From positions 26,320,114 to 26,384,113 of the forward strand of contig NC_044561.1 of assembly GCF_007565055.1 (NCBI RefSeq): DNA of 64,000 nt. Reading direction: 5' to 3'. The notes under the pieces are model-generated. The model did not search any database. It was not told where the DNA came from and saw only the letters and a list, made by a program, of their open reading frames with translations. Shown piece after piece: positions 10,706-21,900 of the stretch. Source of the DNA: Rhinopithecus roxellana (taxonomy: Eukaryota > Chordata > Mammalia > Primates > Cercopithecidae). Within the stretch, counting starts at the first letter, position 1. Each line of letters begins with the position of its first letter. Position numbers and translations under genes: made by a program.

Positions 10706-13565
10706 TCCATGCATTCAGGCCACAGCTCCTCACAGATTTGGAGCATGAGCCAGTATTGTGGCAGCGGGGAGGGAGGGGCTCATCAGGGTGGAGGCAAAGC
10801 CACTAACAGCCTAAGAAAGGCAGTGGCTCAGAACGTCTGGTGGCGGAGGAAGGGTGGGGGTGACAAGGGAGGCAGGGCCAGATGCCCTGGGAAGGCCTGG
10901 CTGGCCAGTTTGGTGGTGACAGTGACATAGTGGCCATGCTCATGGAAGGGGCCTTGGGCAGTCAGTGGGAGATGACCTTGAGGCTGACCTTCAAAGATGT
11001 GCCCCTGACAGGACCCCAAGCATGCTCCAGCTCCTCCCATTAGCTCCTTCCATGGCAAACAGCACATGTACCAAGCACCAGTCCCTACCTGAGCAGGGCC
11101 AGGCCCATCCCTACCTCCTGAGTCCCCCAGCCCTGTCTGTGCATCCAGGAGCCCGAGGCGGTGGTGGCAGGCTGGGTTCTGGGACACAGTGCGATGTCAG
11201 CCAGTCCCCCAGTGCTACTACGAGCTAGATACTGGTGACTCACTTCCCAATTAGCCACGTTGTCACGGGAAGCGCGAGTCAGGCCTGCTAAGTATGCGTG
11301 TTTCACAGGGCTTACTCTCCAGCTCAGCCGAGAAGAGGCGGACAGCACAGCCCGCCTGCGGGCCTGGCGCCTTCCACACCCCCTCCCTCCTCAGCAGCAT
11401 CGGGGCTGCTCACCCCAAGGAGGCCAGCACGCACTGTGTGCTCAGGGACACCTGGTCACCTGTCTGTGCAAGCTCACTTTGCACCACAGTGGCCCAGGTG
11501 ACCCGTCCCCTGTTTGAAAACACACTAGAGGTGTTTGTCGAGCAATGTTTCAACTTCATTGTGTGAACTACAAGCAAAATCCCATCGGTCCCTCAGCCCG
11601 TGAAACTGAAGCAAAAAGCAAACAAGCATTGCTTTAAGCTGATGTTGGTCAGGGACGGGGAGTGGGGCCAGGGCCCAGGCGAGCCTGCCGTCTGCACTGT
11701 GGGGCCTTGGAGTCCCACGCTGGGATCGCTGATACAGAACTGCAACCCTGCTGCGTCACCTCCGGTATTGTCATACTAAAATTGAGGGTCTGGAAGACAA
11801 TAAGCACCATCGATTTCCAGCTGGAAAACTGAGGCCCAAAGAGGAAAAGGCTTAACCTCCGCTCATCTTACCAAGCCAAGGGGTCTCCGGGAATTGCTGA
11901 GTTTGAACGGAACAGAAGGTGGCTTTGGTTTAAGACACAAGGAGTCTGAGGATACAAAGGGAGGTGCGGTTCCAGCTGACCAGATGTGGAGCTGCAGGCA
12001 GACTCATGAGTGTGTGTGTGTTGGGAGTGCTGTCTAACACACCGGAATGCACATTTGCACCACATAACAGAAGCACACTCTACGCCTCTGCCCACCACAT
12101 GCATGACACGGGCACCCGGAAGGGAAGGTCCACCTTGCCCAAGAAGAGGGGAGGAAGAGGGCCTTGGAAACAGAAAATCCTGACTCAGCAACAAAGGTTG
12201 GGGGTGGCGGAGGTCGCCCCAGGCAGGAAGCTGCCCACAGGACAAGAATAGCCTGCCTGGCAGGAGGCGGCATCCAGTGCAGGGTGGAGCTGAGTGCTCT
12301 ACCAGCACAGGCCGGCTGACCCCGGCGCCACCTCCCTGCGGAGGGCCCTATGGAGCCTGAGCTCAGCCAGGGACCCGCAACCAGGGACCAGGGTCAGGGG
12401 AGCTGGCTAGAACAGAAGGGCACGTCGGTGCTAGGCTGGGGGAGGCACAGAGATGGACATAAAGCAAACTCTAGGCAACCAAGGGTCCCACCAGCAGAGC
12501 AGAACTTCCTGGGGGAGAAATCCATTTAGGAAATGCGGGCTGTAGACACCACAGAAATCTCCAAATTCACACTTGGGGACCCAGCCACCTCCGGGAAAGG
12601 CGAGCGTAATGAAACAAGCAGGAAGATGAGGAAAGGGCTGATAGGCGCTGCCGTCGGTGCGGGAGTGTTTGATTGCCTCTAAATGGCTTCATCACCATCG
12701 GCAGCACGGTTACATGTGAAATGCGGAGAAATTAAGACAGAAAAGAGATTGCAAGCAACTCATGAACCCTGCGCTGGTTCCAAGCTCTGGAAACAGAAGT
12801 GTGTGGAAACGTGCAGAGACACCTCCCTCCCGGCAGACAGCCTTTCCAGCAGTTCCACCGGTCCGGGAGGGGCTGTACTGAGCCTGCAGGAGCTGTCTCT
12901 GCAGACAGAAACAGTCACAGGAGGCAAAGGACCCGCACGGGACGGGGACTTGGGCTGAACTTCCTCTGACCCCCACGCCGGCCCGCCCAGCTGCAGAAGT
13001 GGAGAAACCCAGAAACTATAAGATTGCCACCCTGCTGGTATTGAGTTCACCCCAGGAAATACCAGCGCAAGTGCATTTGCTGGGGCCACAGACAAGGTAC
13101 AGATGCGCTAGAGCAGGATTCCCAGTGGGCTGATTGTCCCGGGGGACAGGCAGCAAGGTCCAGAGACACCTCTGGTTGTCACAACTGGGAGTGGCATCGA
13201 ATGGGGGTGGCCGGGGCACCCTCAAAGCCCCACCATGTACAGGCAGACCCCTGCCACAGAGCATGGCCCAGCCCCAAATGACCCTAGTGCTGCCCTGAGA
13301 AACCCTGAACTAGGGGGAAATTGGAACAAGTGCAACTTTAAGGAGAACAAGGATTGGGGAGCTGTCACTGTAGGAGCCCAGAAAAAGAGGCTAAAAAGAA
13401 GATATGAGTTTTCCACTCTGGCAATGAGAAAAGTCCTACTAAGTATACCTACCAATTCTGAGCTCTTCCAAGGTATTCCACATATTATTATTAATATTAT
13501 TATTAATCAAACTGTTAGAACCAAAGATATCTTTGGAATCCAGGAGACTTAGTTTGCCAGAGGAC
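10706..13565. other. Intron 1, unique sequence with MIR and ATT tracts
   Basis: Largely unique. A MIR-like fragment (plus) lies near 11,790-11,890 (GGAAAACTGAGGCCCAAAGAG). A short ATT/AAT repeat lies at 13,484-13,511. No gene is supported. Confidence 0.5.
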
Positions 13566-13776
13566 AGCAGCCCTCCAGCCTCTGCCCCTTCAGCCCCGCC
13601 CCCAGGCTTGCAGCCCCACCCCTAGCCTTGCAGCCCCTCCTACCCACAGCCCCGCCTCCAGGTGGCCCCACCCCTCTCTTCAGCCCCACCTCCAGGCCTC
13701 CAGCCAGGAGCCTGCCTTCAGCCCCGCCCCCAGGCCTCCAGCCCCGCCCCTACCCTCAGCCCCGCCCCCAGGCCTA
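13566..13776 (+). repeat. GC-box-rich degenerate tandem array
   Basis: About ten imperfect copies of CAGCCCCGCCCCCAGGC-like units of 20-30 bp. Most contain CCCCGCCC or CCCCACCC, i.e. GC/CACCC boxes able to bind SP/KLF factors. It lies in intron 1 about 7.6 kb downstream of the TAFA5 start codon. Whether it acts as a regulator or is just a simple GC-rich array cannot be told from sequence. Confidence 0.85.
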
Positions 13777-16739
13777 GGCCCAGACTGATGACCCCTAGCC
13801 ACTGGACTCGTCTCATCTGTCAAGCATCTTGGCTGTGCTGAGGCAGAAATGCCATCTTTTCTAGAGATGGTCTACGAGTGCAGAAACGGGTAAGGGGCTG
13901 GCCCAGAAACCAGCAGCGAGGCAGCAGAGCATCCCTGAAGATGGAAGAACGGCGCGGCCTGGAACACTGCAGGCGGGGGCGGAACGGGGCCTCGGTCCCT
14001 GGCAGGGCTGATTTCCATGGATGGGCCACTGCTGGGGACCCCCAAGCCCGTGGGAAGTGGAGCTGGCACCGGGAGGAAGCCCAGACCCGGAGTCAGGCGG
14101 GCCTGCAGTCCCTGTGCGGGACCAGCCCCACCGCTCCCCCTAAGGAGGAGGCCTCCAGTCCAGCCGCTCCTCCCCTGGTGGCTGGGAGGTGAGGGGGCAC
14201 CAAGCCTGTTTCTGAAGGATGAAATGCAAGCACAGCAGCCTGTTACGGTGTTAGCGGTCTTGCTTTCTCTGTATTTTCTTTCCTACATTCATTCAGAGAT
14301 CCTGAACCAAGCATGAAGATGCTGTGGGCGAGACAGATTCCTGCATGTGCCTTCAGGTGGCACAGCCTACGCCTTGTTAACCCCCAGGAAACCAGGGTCC
14401 CTGATGGCTGGACCTTCACGACCCTCCCTGCGGTGCACCTGCAAACCAGGACCACACAGCGCCCCAAACAAGCAGGCAGTTCCAGCAGGGGTGGAGCCAG
14501 ACCCCTCTGTGCCCAGTTCTGGGTGGGGTGGGTGATGTCAGAAGACATCACCTACCACAAGTGGGCCCTCCTCTGTCCCCCACAGCTGACCAGGCATCCC
14601 CGACTCCCCTGGCCCCTCTGCCTGCGGGGTTGACATTATGTATAGACAGGCTTCCACGTCCCCGTGACCTTCCGGAGCTTCAGCACACTGAAGGCTGGGA
14701 GGTTCCCTGAGGCTGCCTCACCATACAGCCCACTGACCAGCAGGTGCTGTGACCAAGAAGCGTCTGCCCAGAGAGCCCACATTCAGTCTCCCCAGGCCAT
14801 CAGCCATGCCCCAAACTCAGAGCCCAAGACAAGGCAGAAAGTGACCCCGACAGCAGCCACCAAAACACACATGCACAGCACTGGAGAGGGGATGGGGACG
14901 CGTGCCCAGGGGACGCCTCAGGGAGCAGGGGATCCTCTAAGACATGAGGTGGGCACTTTCTGGCCCAACTCACCACGCCTTCCTGCATCCACAGCATTTA
15001 GGGAGTAAGACGGGCCTTCACGGGCGGTAGAAGCACCACAGCACCTATGTCCAACCCGGAGTATGTGGGAGAGGAATGAGCACATGCCAACTTCCTGGGA
15101 AGCTTCTAGAAGGCTCTGTAGGCTAGAGGCTGCTCTCAGGATTGGACTCCAGGGCTGGACAGAGGGACAGAGACTCCCACCTGGGCAAGGGAGCTCAGCT
15201 TTGGGTGCCCTGAGTGTGGTGAGCCAGGGGAGAGGGTGAGAGCTGGGGAGGAGGGTCGAAGGCAGCCGGGTCCTTCCAAGGGAAGCTATGGTGCAGGGCA
15301 GGGGCCTGGAGGCGGAGAAGCCACTGAGGATGATGCTGCTACATTCAGGAGGGAGAGCAGGTGTAAGGTCTCAAGTGACAGTGGCCCAGACAGAGAGAGG
15401 TCAGGCAAGATGCCTTTGGGACAAGGAATGGACAAGCTGGCTGAGTGCAGTGCTAGGGGCACGGGGAGCCCAGGAAAGGGAGAACAAGGACGGAGGAGAT
15501 TCCCCAGATGGAAACCAGATCCAGAGCTACACCTTGGGCTGCCCCTCACCACCTCTGGGAGGTCTCTGACATTCTGAGGTGGCAGCTGGGTTGGGACACA
15601 GAAGGGTAGCGTGAAGAACCCACCAGAACACAGGGGTCTAGCCCAGGCTGCTCCCCCATCATCTTCCGCCTTTGCTTTGTGCCAACTGACTGTCCTCTCC
15701 CCTCTGGAATGCCAGCTCCAGAAGAGTGACCATCTCTGTCCCCGGGGCTTAGCGCATGGCTGGAGCTCGCCCAAGACTAATTAAATGAATACCCTGGAAG
15801 CTACATCTCCAGCTTCACCTGCAAGCCTGCAGCCAGTTCCACCACTCCTACCTTCTTCAAGCAGTGCTGGAAGGAGACCTGCAGAGCCAGGCCCCTCCAA
15901 AGCAGAGGTTCACCCCATGGTAAGTGACATGCCAAGGGACAGGGATGCCTCTTCCAGGAAGACTCACTGTGGGGCTGCCACCCCACTGGGCCCAGACCCA
16001 CTGTCTTGCAGGATGCCACTGGCATACAAAGCTGGAACTCAGCCTCCCTGGAGCCAGGAGGACCAGGGGATTCCAGAGGAGTCCTGCTCGCCTAGCTGGA
16101 GATAAAAGTAATTCCATACCCGATTCCTGCCAGCCATTTTAATAAATAAGTAAACGCTACAAAGCCTCAGGGAGCCCTCTACCACATTCGCTAGGGTGAA
16201 GGAGAGACGAGAATAGTCGCCCAGATCTGCTACCAGCTGCCAGGCCCGTTTCTGGAAAGCCCAGCACCGAGGCAGCTTGTGCTGCTACCATGAGTCTTAG
16301 CACATTCCAGGGTGGAGAAGTCCGGAAGGGAGGAGCGGGATGGCTGCAGCTGCTGTTCCTGGGCTCCAGTAGGGCTGTCCGGGCCTCCAGGCCCACCCAG
16401 GGCCTCCACAGAAACCATCGACACTGGGGGCAGATCAGGGGGCCCTTGTCAATGGAGAAGCCCCGGGACCATGTGCAAGGCAGCATTTAAGAAAGGGCAC
16501 ACCAGACGCTACGGGCCCCCTGCACCTGAACCTGCACAGGCTCCTGAGACAGCCTCAATGACAGTTCCCCCAACAAACAGTCATCAGTCTATAGGGCTTT
16601 CCACACCCCGGTGCTCACTCCGGCCACCTGATCAGATTCTGGTCCTCCTTGTCCATCTCTGCCCTGAACGCTGGGGCTGGACCATCGCTGACAGTGCTCC
16701 GGGTGACAGGTGGCAGTCTGTAGAGGTCATTAACTCCGG
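13777..16739. other. Intron 1, unique sequence with an L2 3' end
   Basis: No gene seen. An L2 3'-end fragment in plus orientation lies at about 15,683-15,790: an interval ending 'GACTAATTAAATGAATACC' after a 'GGAATGCCAGCTCCAGAAG' landmark. The remainder is unique. Confidence 0.5.
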
Positions 16740-16960
16740 AGCGCCACATTTTAATGCAAAAAGGAGCCCTTCTAAATCAGCGCAGATGCGAGGCTATATA
16801 AAGAAATGGGGATTTTAATGTTTTGCTTTTCTTCCCTTTTCTAGTGCCACATTATCATAACATTTTCCCATAATTACGCCCATAAAAGTCACCTGAAAAT
16901 GCTTCATGCCACAAAAGTTGATCTATATATTTCATTCTGAGCATGTCGAGTGGCAGATCC
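16740..16960. promoter_or_regulatory. Candidate conserved non-coding island A
   Basis: Repeat-free AT-rich tract in a GC-moderate intron. It contains TTTAATGCAAAA, AGGCTATATAAAG, ATAATTACGCCCATAAA and CACATTATCATAAC, dense homeodomain- and Hox/Cdx-like words. Composition and lack of repeats resemble intronic enhancers of neural genes. This is inference; conservation was not tested. Confidence 0.35.
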
Positions 16961-17339
16961 TGAGCTCAGAACTCTGGGGCAGAACTTAGCTGGGGAGCCT
17001 CATGTGGAAGAGACCCATCAGGCGGAGCCGCCTTCTTGGGTTCGAGTGTCCTCTGGTCTCAGGGAGGTCCAGCAGAATGGGCGCAGGCGGGAGCGTGACA
17101 CCTGTGTGGACAGTGGAAGAGTGTAGACCCCCCGTCTGGTCCTATGTCAGTGAAAGAGCGGGGTGGAGGGTGGGAGGGGACAGTGGGGCACAGCCAGGAT
17201 CCCCAGGAGTCGATGCTGCTCTCCAGGATACTGTCTAGAGCCGCTCAGAAGTCCCTTGCCCCAGGGGTCCCTGCATGGGTAAATCCTGTGAGGGGGCAAA
17301 CCTGCCTCTTCCTCACTGAGCCTAGGGCCTGGATGTCGG

Positions 17340-17800
17340 CTAAAAGAAATCCCAGAGACTGATAATTTATATTTATGGAGCTGAAAGAAACAAACAGCCC
17401 ATCTTCTTGTGCTCCAAATCCATCGAATAAAAACGCAGTGAGAATTTTTTCAACAAAGATGAGAAATAAACTTCTGAACGGCACCACTCCATTAAGCCTC
17501 CAGTGCTTTCCATTTTACCTCTTCGAGAATCCAGAAAAAAATTTGAACAGCAGGAAAGTGACATATTCTAATCGCTCCTAAATATGCAATAAATTGTATT
17601 TATAAAGGAAATGCAACGCCAGAGTACCTCCGCTCAGTTAGGATTCTAATGGGTTCAAAACGGTTCCAAAGTTGTTTGTAATTTCTTCTCATAGTTGTAG
17701 CTGAGGACATGAGATTTAACTGGAAGGTACAGCTCAGGGTTGACGGCATTTATTTGGAAATTTCCATGTCCAGCACGTAGCGAATCTGTCTCTCCTCCTC
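17340..17800. promoter_or_regulatory. Candidate conserved non-coding island B
   Basis: A second AT-rich, repeat-free tract, about 4 kb into intron 1. It holds TGATAATTTATATTTATGG, CAATAAATTGTATTTATAAA and GGCATTTATTTGG. It has no ORF of note. Its low CpG and low simple-repeat content contrast with both flanks. Confidence 0.35.
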
Positions 17801-18649
17801 ACTCTCCCTGGTATGCTGAAATACAGTCTGGGTCCCCACCATCCACCTGCTCGTGCTGAATAGGGGACATGGAATCTAGGCTAGTGCAGAGCGTCCTTCA
17901 CCTTTGATTTCAACACTGCACACAAGGACCGAGTCAGTGCTTAGGTGTCATAGGGAGTTACCTCTGGTCATCATTCACTTCTCTCCCTTGCCAGGTGGAA
18001 AGATCACATCTTCGGTGGCGGGCACAGAACACCCTCAACCAGGTCTAGTTGGGTCAAGAGGTCCCATTCCACATCTAGGCAAGAAGCACATCTAGGCAGA
18101 CAGACTTCTCTACTCCAAATACGCTAAGGGGAAAGCAACCTATATCGGCTCTTTGTAAGCTACACCCAGAGGGGTTTCCTCAGATCAAAAGGAGAAGAGC
18201 TTCAACTTTCCCCATCAAATCTCATCATCACGCAAGTCAACTCATCACCAACCATCCAACCCTCATGGGCAGCACCGGCCGCGGAAGAAACCAAGCCTGC
18301 TGTCACCGTGATGGTCTCAGACCACTGAGCATGCATTTTAAAGTGAGCCATCCGGGGCCCCTTCCCCTGTTTGAGTCTCCTGGCAATTCTTCCCCAGGAG
18401 GAGAAAATGACAAGACTGTGTCACTATAGCAACTAGCCTAATTGGTGGACTGCAGGTCTATCTCCAGCCAGATGGTGGAGCCCATCTCCTTATATATGGA
18501 TACCAGCACATGGGAAAGAAAGAAGGCTGGACTCTCACTGGGCCAAGAACAGCAGAATCCCCCCAACAGAAAACCAGGCCAAGAAAGAATCCAGTTTCCT
18601 CCTAGCTGCGCCAGGAAGCCAGCACCTTGTGTGCTGCAGAGAAACACAC

Positions 18650-19140
18650 AGATTTAACAGGCAGGATAATTGAACCCTGTATGATACTTATCAGTTTCCC
18701 TAATTAATATGATACAAATATATCTGCTTCATAACACAAAGACATTTTGAGTAATAAAAATCCTTACTGATGACAAAAACAATTTACAAACAAGAATACA
18801 AACTATTCTTCTTCATCCCAGATATATTGGAAGAAAGAATGAAAATCGTAGGAACTGTTTAATTTGCATTTAATTTGCTTTATCGGTTCTAAACAAAAGG
18901 GGGGGAATTTTTCTTTTTCTCTAGGACTGCATTTCCAAGCTATCAATTATTATTATGTCTATTTTGTATTTTAGTGAAATGTTTTAATTTCTCCAAGTAC
19001 ATTTCTGGTGTAATGGGGTGTGTCTCTTATTGTCAATTATTCCATTACACGGAGATGGAAACAGCCATAACAGCGTGCTTCACCCAAGCTTCTCTTATTA
19101 ATTATTTCTGCTATTCTGGTAATACCTTCTTACCAACTGT
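18650..19140. promoter_or_regulatory. Candidate conserved non-coding island C
   Basis: The strongest-looking of the three islands. About 490 bases contain CCCTAATTAATATG, TTTAATTTGCATTTAATTTGC (POU/homeodomain words), TATCAATTATTATTATG and TTATTAATTATTTC, with no recognisable transposable element. It lies 2.2-2.8 kb downstream of the TAFA5 start codon in intron 1. Enhancer function is inference only. Confidence 0.42.
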
Positions 19141-20330
19141 CCTTGTCCTGGCTAAGGGCTGTTTCCAGAACGCTGGGGAGGCCTCCTAAGGAGGAGGGAT
19201 GAGTGTGGAAACCAGATCTCCAGTCCTCAGTGTGTCTAAGCAGCAGGCTCAGATGTCTGCGCCGGGACACCAGGACTCGACTCCGCAGAGCAGACGACAG
19301 TCTCAGGAAGGTGTGAGCCGTCCGGATGAACAACGTGCTGACACCTTAGGATTGAGGATGCAGCGCGGGGTGGCAGAGGGCTGACGCTGCGTGTATTGAG
19401 ACCCTGTGTACCTCGCTTCTCACAGGCTGGGGAAGTGCAGTGTTGAAGCCACAGGGCCCTGGTGTCAAGTACTTAGTAACAATTAGCAGTTGTTCTTTTC
19501 CACACCTGCTGAGCTGCTAGGGGTTGGAGGTGAGGTGTTGTCCTGGGTTCTAGCACCCAGCCAGGGATGGGCAACCTATAGTGGGCTCAGGGCACTGTAG
19601 CCCCTCTCCCAACACTGCTGAATGAGCCCCCCTCCCTCTCCGGAGATGCCACCAGGAAGTGCATTCAAATGCCTCCTCTTCAGCGCAGAGTTTACCTGCC
19701 ATTAACCCTTTCTACATCTCCTAGGAAGCCCTGCTTAGGGGTCTTCTAGGGAATCCCCCCACATACCCCTGCAGGCACTGTGACGGCAGCGGAAAACTCG
19801 GGGACAGGCACAAATGTCGCTCAAACCCCCAGACCCTCCTCCCTGTCCTCCCTGCAGCCGGCCAGCCAGTGAGTTCCCAGGGGCTCCGGCGCACCCAGGG
19901 TGGCCTCGCCTGCCTGGGCAGCTCCGGTTGAGACCCCCCAGGCTTGGCGACCCCTCCCCGCTCGGTGCCACAGCAATTCTAGGGAAATGCAAACCGCGCT
20001 GAAGCAAGTAGGACAATTCCTGCTCTGGGCCCCGGGTTTCCCTCGCGATCCTGGCGAGCTGGGCTGTCCCAGGACTCCGGAGGCCGATCCCGCGGCTGCC
20101 TGGGTCTCCCTGGCCACTGTGCTCTCATTTTGGCGACAGCGGAAGGATCGCATCAGACTGGGAGCTTGGAGGACCCGGGCTCTGGAGGAGGTGGTGTCTG
20201 TGGAGGGAGGTTTGGTGCTGGTCTTTTTTTTTTTTTTTTGTAAAGAATCCATATTTTTCCATCACCTCCCGCGCCCATGGCAATTCTCCATGACAGGTAC
20301 TCCCCAGCACCCGTCCTTTTCTCCTGCTGA
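19141..20330. other. Intron 1, unique sequence next to the promoter
   Basis: No repeat or gene recognised except a T-run of about 15 at 20,225-20,239. CpG density rises to the right into the island. Confidence 0.5.
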
Positions 20331-21302
20331 AGACGAGAAGCCTGAGCTCCCGGAGCTGAAGCCGACCAGCCCGCGCCATCCGGGGCCAGAGCCTGTGCCC
20401 GGGACGCTGAGCAGCCCCCACTTACCCCACCAGCCGCGAACGTGCCCCGGGATGCTGAGCACCCTCCCCAGCGCCGAGGCTGGAGTCTGCACACGGGACT
20501 CCAACCACCCCTCCTTCCCCCCGCCTGGAGCCTCGGCAGGGGCACAAGCCACCCCCACCCTTCACCCCAGGCAACCGGGAGCCCGCGGCGGTCACCCCCC
20601 ACCCCAGCCCCCAGCTCACACCCGGGCGCCCACCGGCCCGCACCACCCCAGCCCGTGCCCGCGCCAGCCCCGCCGGTCACCAGCGCGGGCCCCAGACACG
20701 ACCCGAGAAACGGCCGCGGCCGCGGCGAGCCCCCTCCGGGCATCCCACCCCTCACTTCGCTTCTCTTTCCAGAAGGCGCCTGACGAGCCCGTTTCCCCGG
20801 AGGCGGAAGCTCCAGCCGCTCCTCTGAGCTCCAGCCGGGCTCCTGCCCGAAGAGCTCCTCTCCGGGCTCGGCCGCTGCGTCCCCCCGTGTCCCGGGCTGA
20901 GGCACGGGGAGGGCGCTCCGCAGACACCCCGGCAGCGCCGCCCGCCCTCCACGACCCGCCGCTGCCTCCCGAGCGCGCATCTCGGCCGGGAAGCCGCTGG
21001 CTGGGCTCCGACCGCCGGGCAGGGACGGGCCGCGCCACCGGGGCCTGGAGCCCGGGCCCTGCCGGGGAGTCAGGGAAGGGAGGCTCGGGCCGGGGCGTCC
21101 GACCCCGAAGTGCCCGAGCGCCCGGAACCCGGGTGGACCCTCTTGCCCGCCCAGCGCAGCGTTGGACCGGCCGGGACTCGGGGGACCGCGCGCCCCGCGC
21201 TCGTAACTCCGCGCCGACTCCGGAGGCCCGCGGGGCGCCTGCCGGGGCCGGAGGAGGGGGTCCGGGGCCCAGAGGGCCGTGCTAGGGCCGGGGCCGCGCG
21301 GT

Positions 21303-21308
21303 ACTCAC
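21303..21308 (-). other. TAFA5: TAFA5 exon 1 splice donor
   Basis: On the minus strand the exon ends ...TACTGCA and the intron begins GTGAGTACC. GTGAGT is a consensus donor. Placing the cut here leaves phase 1, consistent with the Ser codon expected at residue 38. Confidence 0.93.
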
Positions 21309-21420
21309 TGCAGTAGGCGATGAGCAGACTGGCCAGGATCATGAACGCCCAGAAAGTTGAGGACATGCTGGGCAGGGCGGTCGCATCTTGCCGGCTGCCG
21401 GTCCTGGGCGATGGCGCCAT
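21309..21420 (-). CDS. TAFA5: TAFA5 first coding exon (partial CDS)
   Basis: TAFA5 (FAM19A5) is a small secreted, cysteine-rich chemokine-like protein of the TAFA family, expressed mainly in nervous tissue. This exon encodes residues 1-37 plus one base of codon 38: MAPSPRTGSRQDATALPS followed by MSSTFWAFMILASLLIAYC. It matches the N terminus of the long human isoform as I know it. The hydrophobic stretch (about residues 23-36, FWAFMILASLLIAY) is the signal peptide or signal anchor core. The exon ends TGC-A followed by GTGAGTAC, a strong donor in phase 1, so the next exon must supply the rest of a Ser codon. The mature cysteine-rich domain exons are not here; they would lie beyond position 1. 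The start ATG (21,418-21,420) has T at -3 and G at +4. A second in-frame ATG, Met19, has A at -3. The alternative short-isoform first exon was not found in this window. Confidence 0.96.
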
Positions 21421-21524
21421 TGAAGCCGCGGCGCCCGCGCGGGGGGCAGCAGCGCGTCTCAGCAGCCGGCCCTGCCCGCGCCCCCGCGCCGGCCTCCACG
21501 TGCGGGCCCCGCGCGCGCCATCCT

Positions 21525-21555
<31 letters not shown>

Positions 21556-21574
21556 GCCCGGGCCCCGGCCCACC
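21421..21574 (-). other. TAFA5: TAFA5 5' untranslated leader (minimum extent)
   Basis: GC-rich sequence upstream of the start codon on the sense strand, including a pure CGG tract. The frame of the TAFA5 ATG stays open upstream for at least 51 codons, with no ATG but a GTG at about 21,573. The true 5' end is not visible. Strong secondary structure is expected from the composition. Confidence 0.65.
21525..21554 (-). repeat. TAFA5: (CGG)10 trinucleotide repeat in TAFA5 leader
   Basis: Ten uninterrupted CCG units on the plus strand (CGG in the sense direction), 105-134 bases upstream of the start codon. In the TAFA5 frame the repeat reads poly-Ala; in another frame it reads poly-Gly. It belongs to the class of GC-rich promoter/5' UTR repeats prone to length polymorphism. 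Confidence 0.95.
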
Positions 21575-21634
21575 GCGCCCCGCGCCCGCGCCCGCGCCGC
21601 CCGCGCCCGCGCCCGCGCCCGCCGACCCCGCGCC
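21574..21634. repeat. (GCGCCC)n-like GC repeat
   Basis: About nine imperfect CGCGCC/CCCGCG units immediately upstream of the CGG tract in the sense direction. It is likely part of the core promoter or leader and a strong candidate for G-quadruplex formation on the minus strand. Confidence 0.75.
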
Positions 21635-21900
21635 GGCCCGCCCGGGGGACGCCGGCCCCGCTCTGGGCGTCACTGCGCGCCCCGGCTACGCGCGCCCCGG
21701 CATCCGCGAGACAGGCGCGCGCCCGCCGCCGCGGGGGGCTCCCGCCGCCGACCCGGGACTGGCAGAGGGTACGCCGCGCCCAAGCCGCTCCTCTGGATGG
21801 CGACAGAGACGGCCTGGCGCGCCCGCAGCCTGGGCCCCCAGCGGGGAGGACGGCGGTGAAGTTCCTGCACTTGGGCCTTCCGCGTCCCCATCCACTGCAG

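Larger units (their letters stand above)
20330..21900 (-). promoter_or_regulatory. TAFA5: CpG island with TAFA5 promoter
   Basis: This stretch is very GC-rich with dense CpG, densest at 20,560-21,860, and has no TATA box near the expected start region. It covers the first coding exon, the beginning of intron 1 and the upstream flank. Many CCGCCC/GGGCGG-like words are present. The sense strand is minus. The exact transcription start cannot be placed; it should lie right of 21,420, probably between about 21,450 and 21,850. Confidence 0.85.

Noticed and set aside
20153..20980. 275-codon minus-strand frame left of TAFA5 exon 1
   Set aside because: It is intronic GC-rich sequence after the splice donor; it would need retention of intron 1 and has no domain.
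19900..21285. 461-codon plus-strand open frame over the CpG island
   Set aside because: Stops are rare because of GC-rich composition; the product is Pro/Arg/Ala-rich without domains and lies antisense to the TAFA5 promoter.
1..21308. Alternative first exon for the short TAFA5 isoform
   Set aside because: No frame resembling it was found; it is expected further into intron 1, outside the window.
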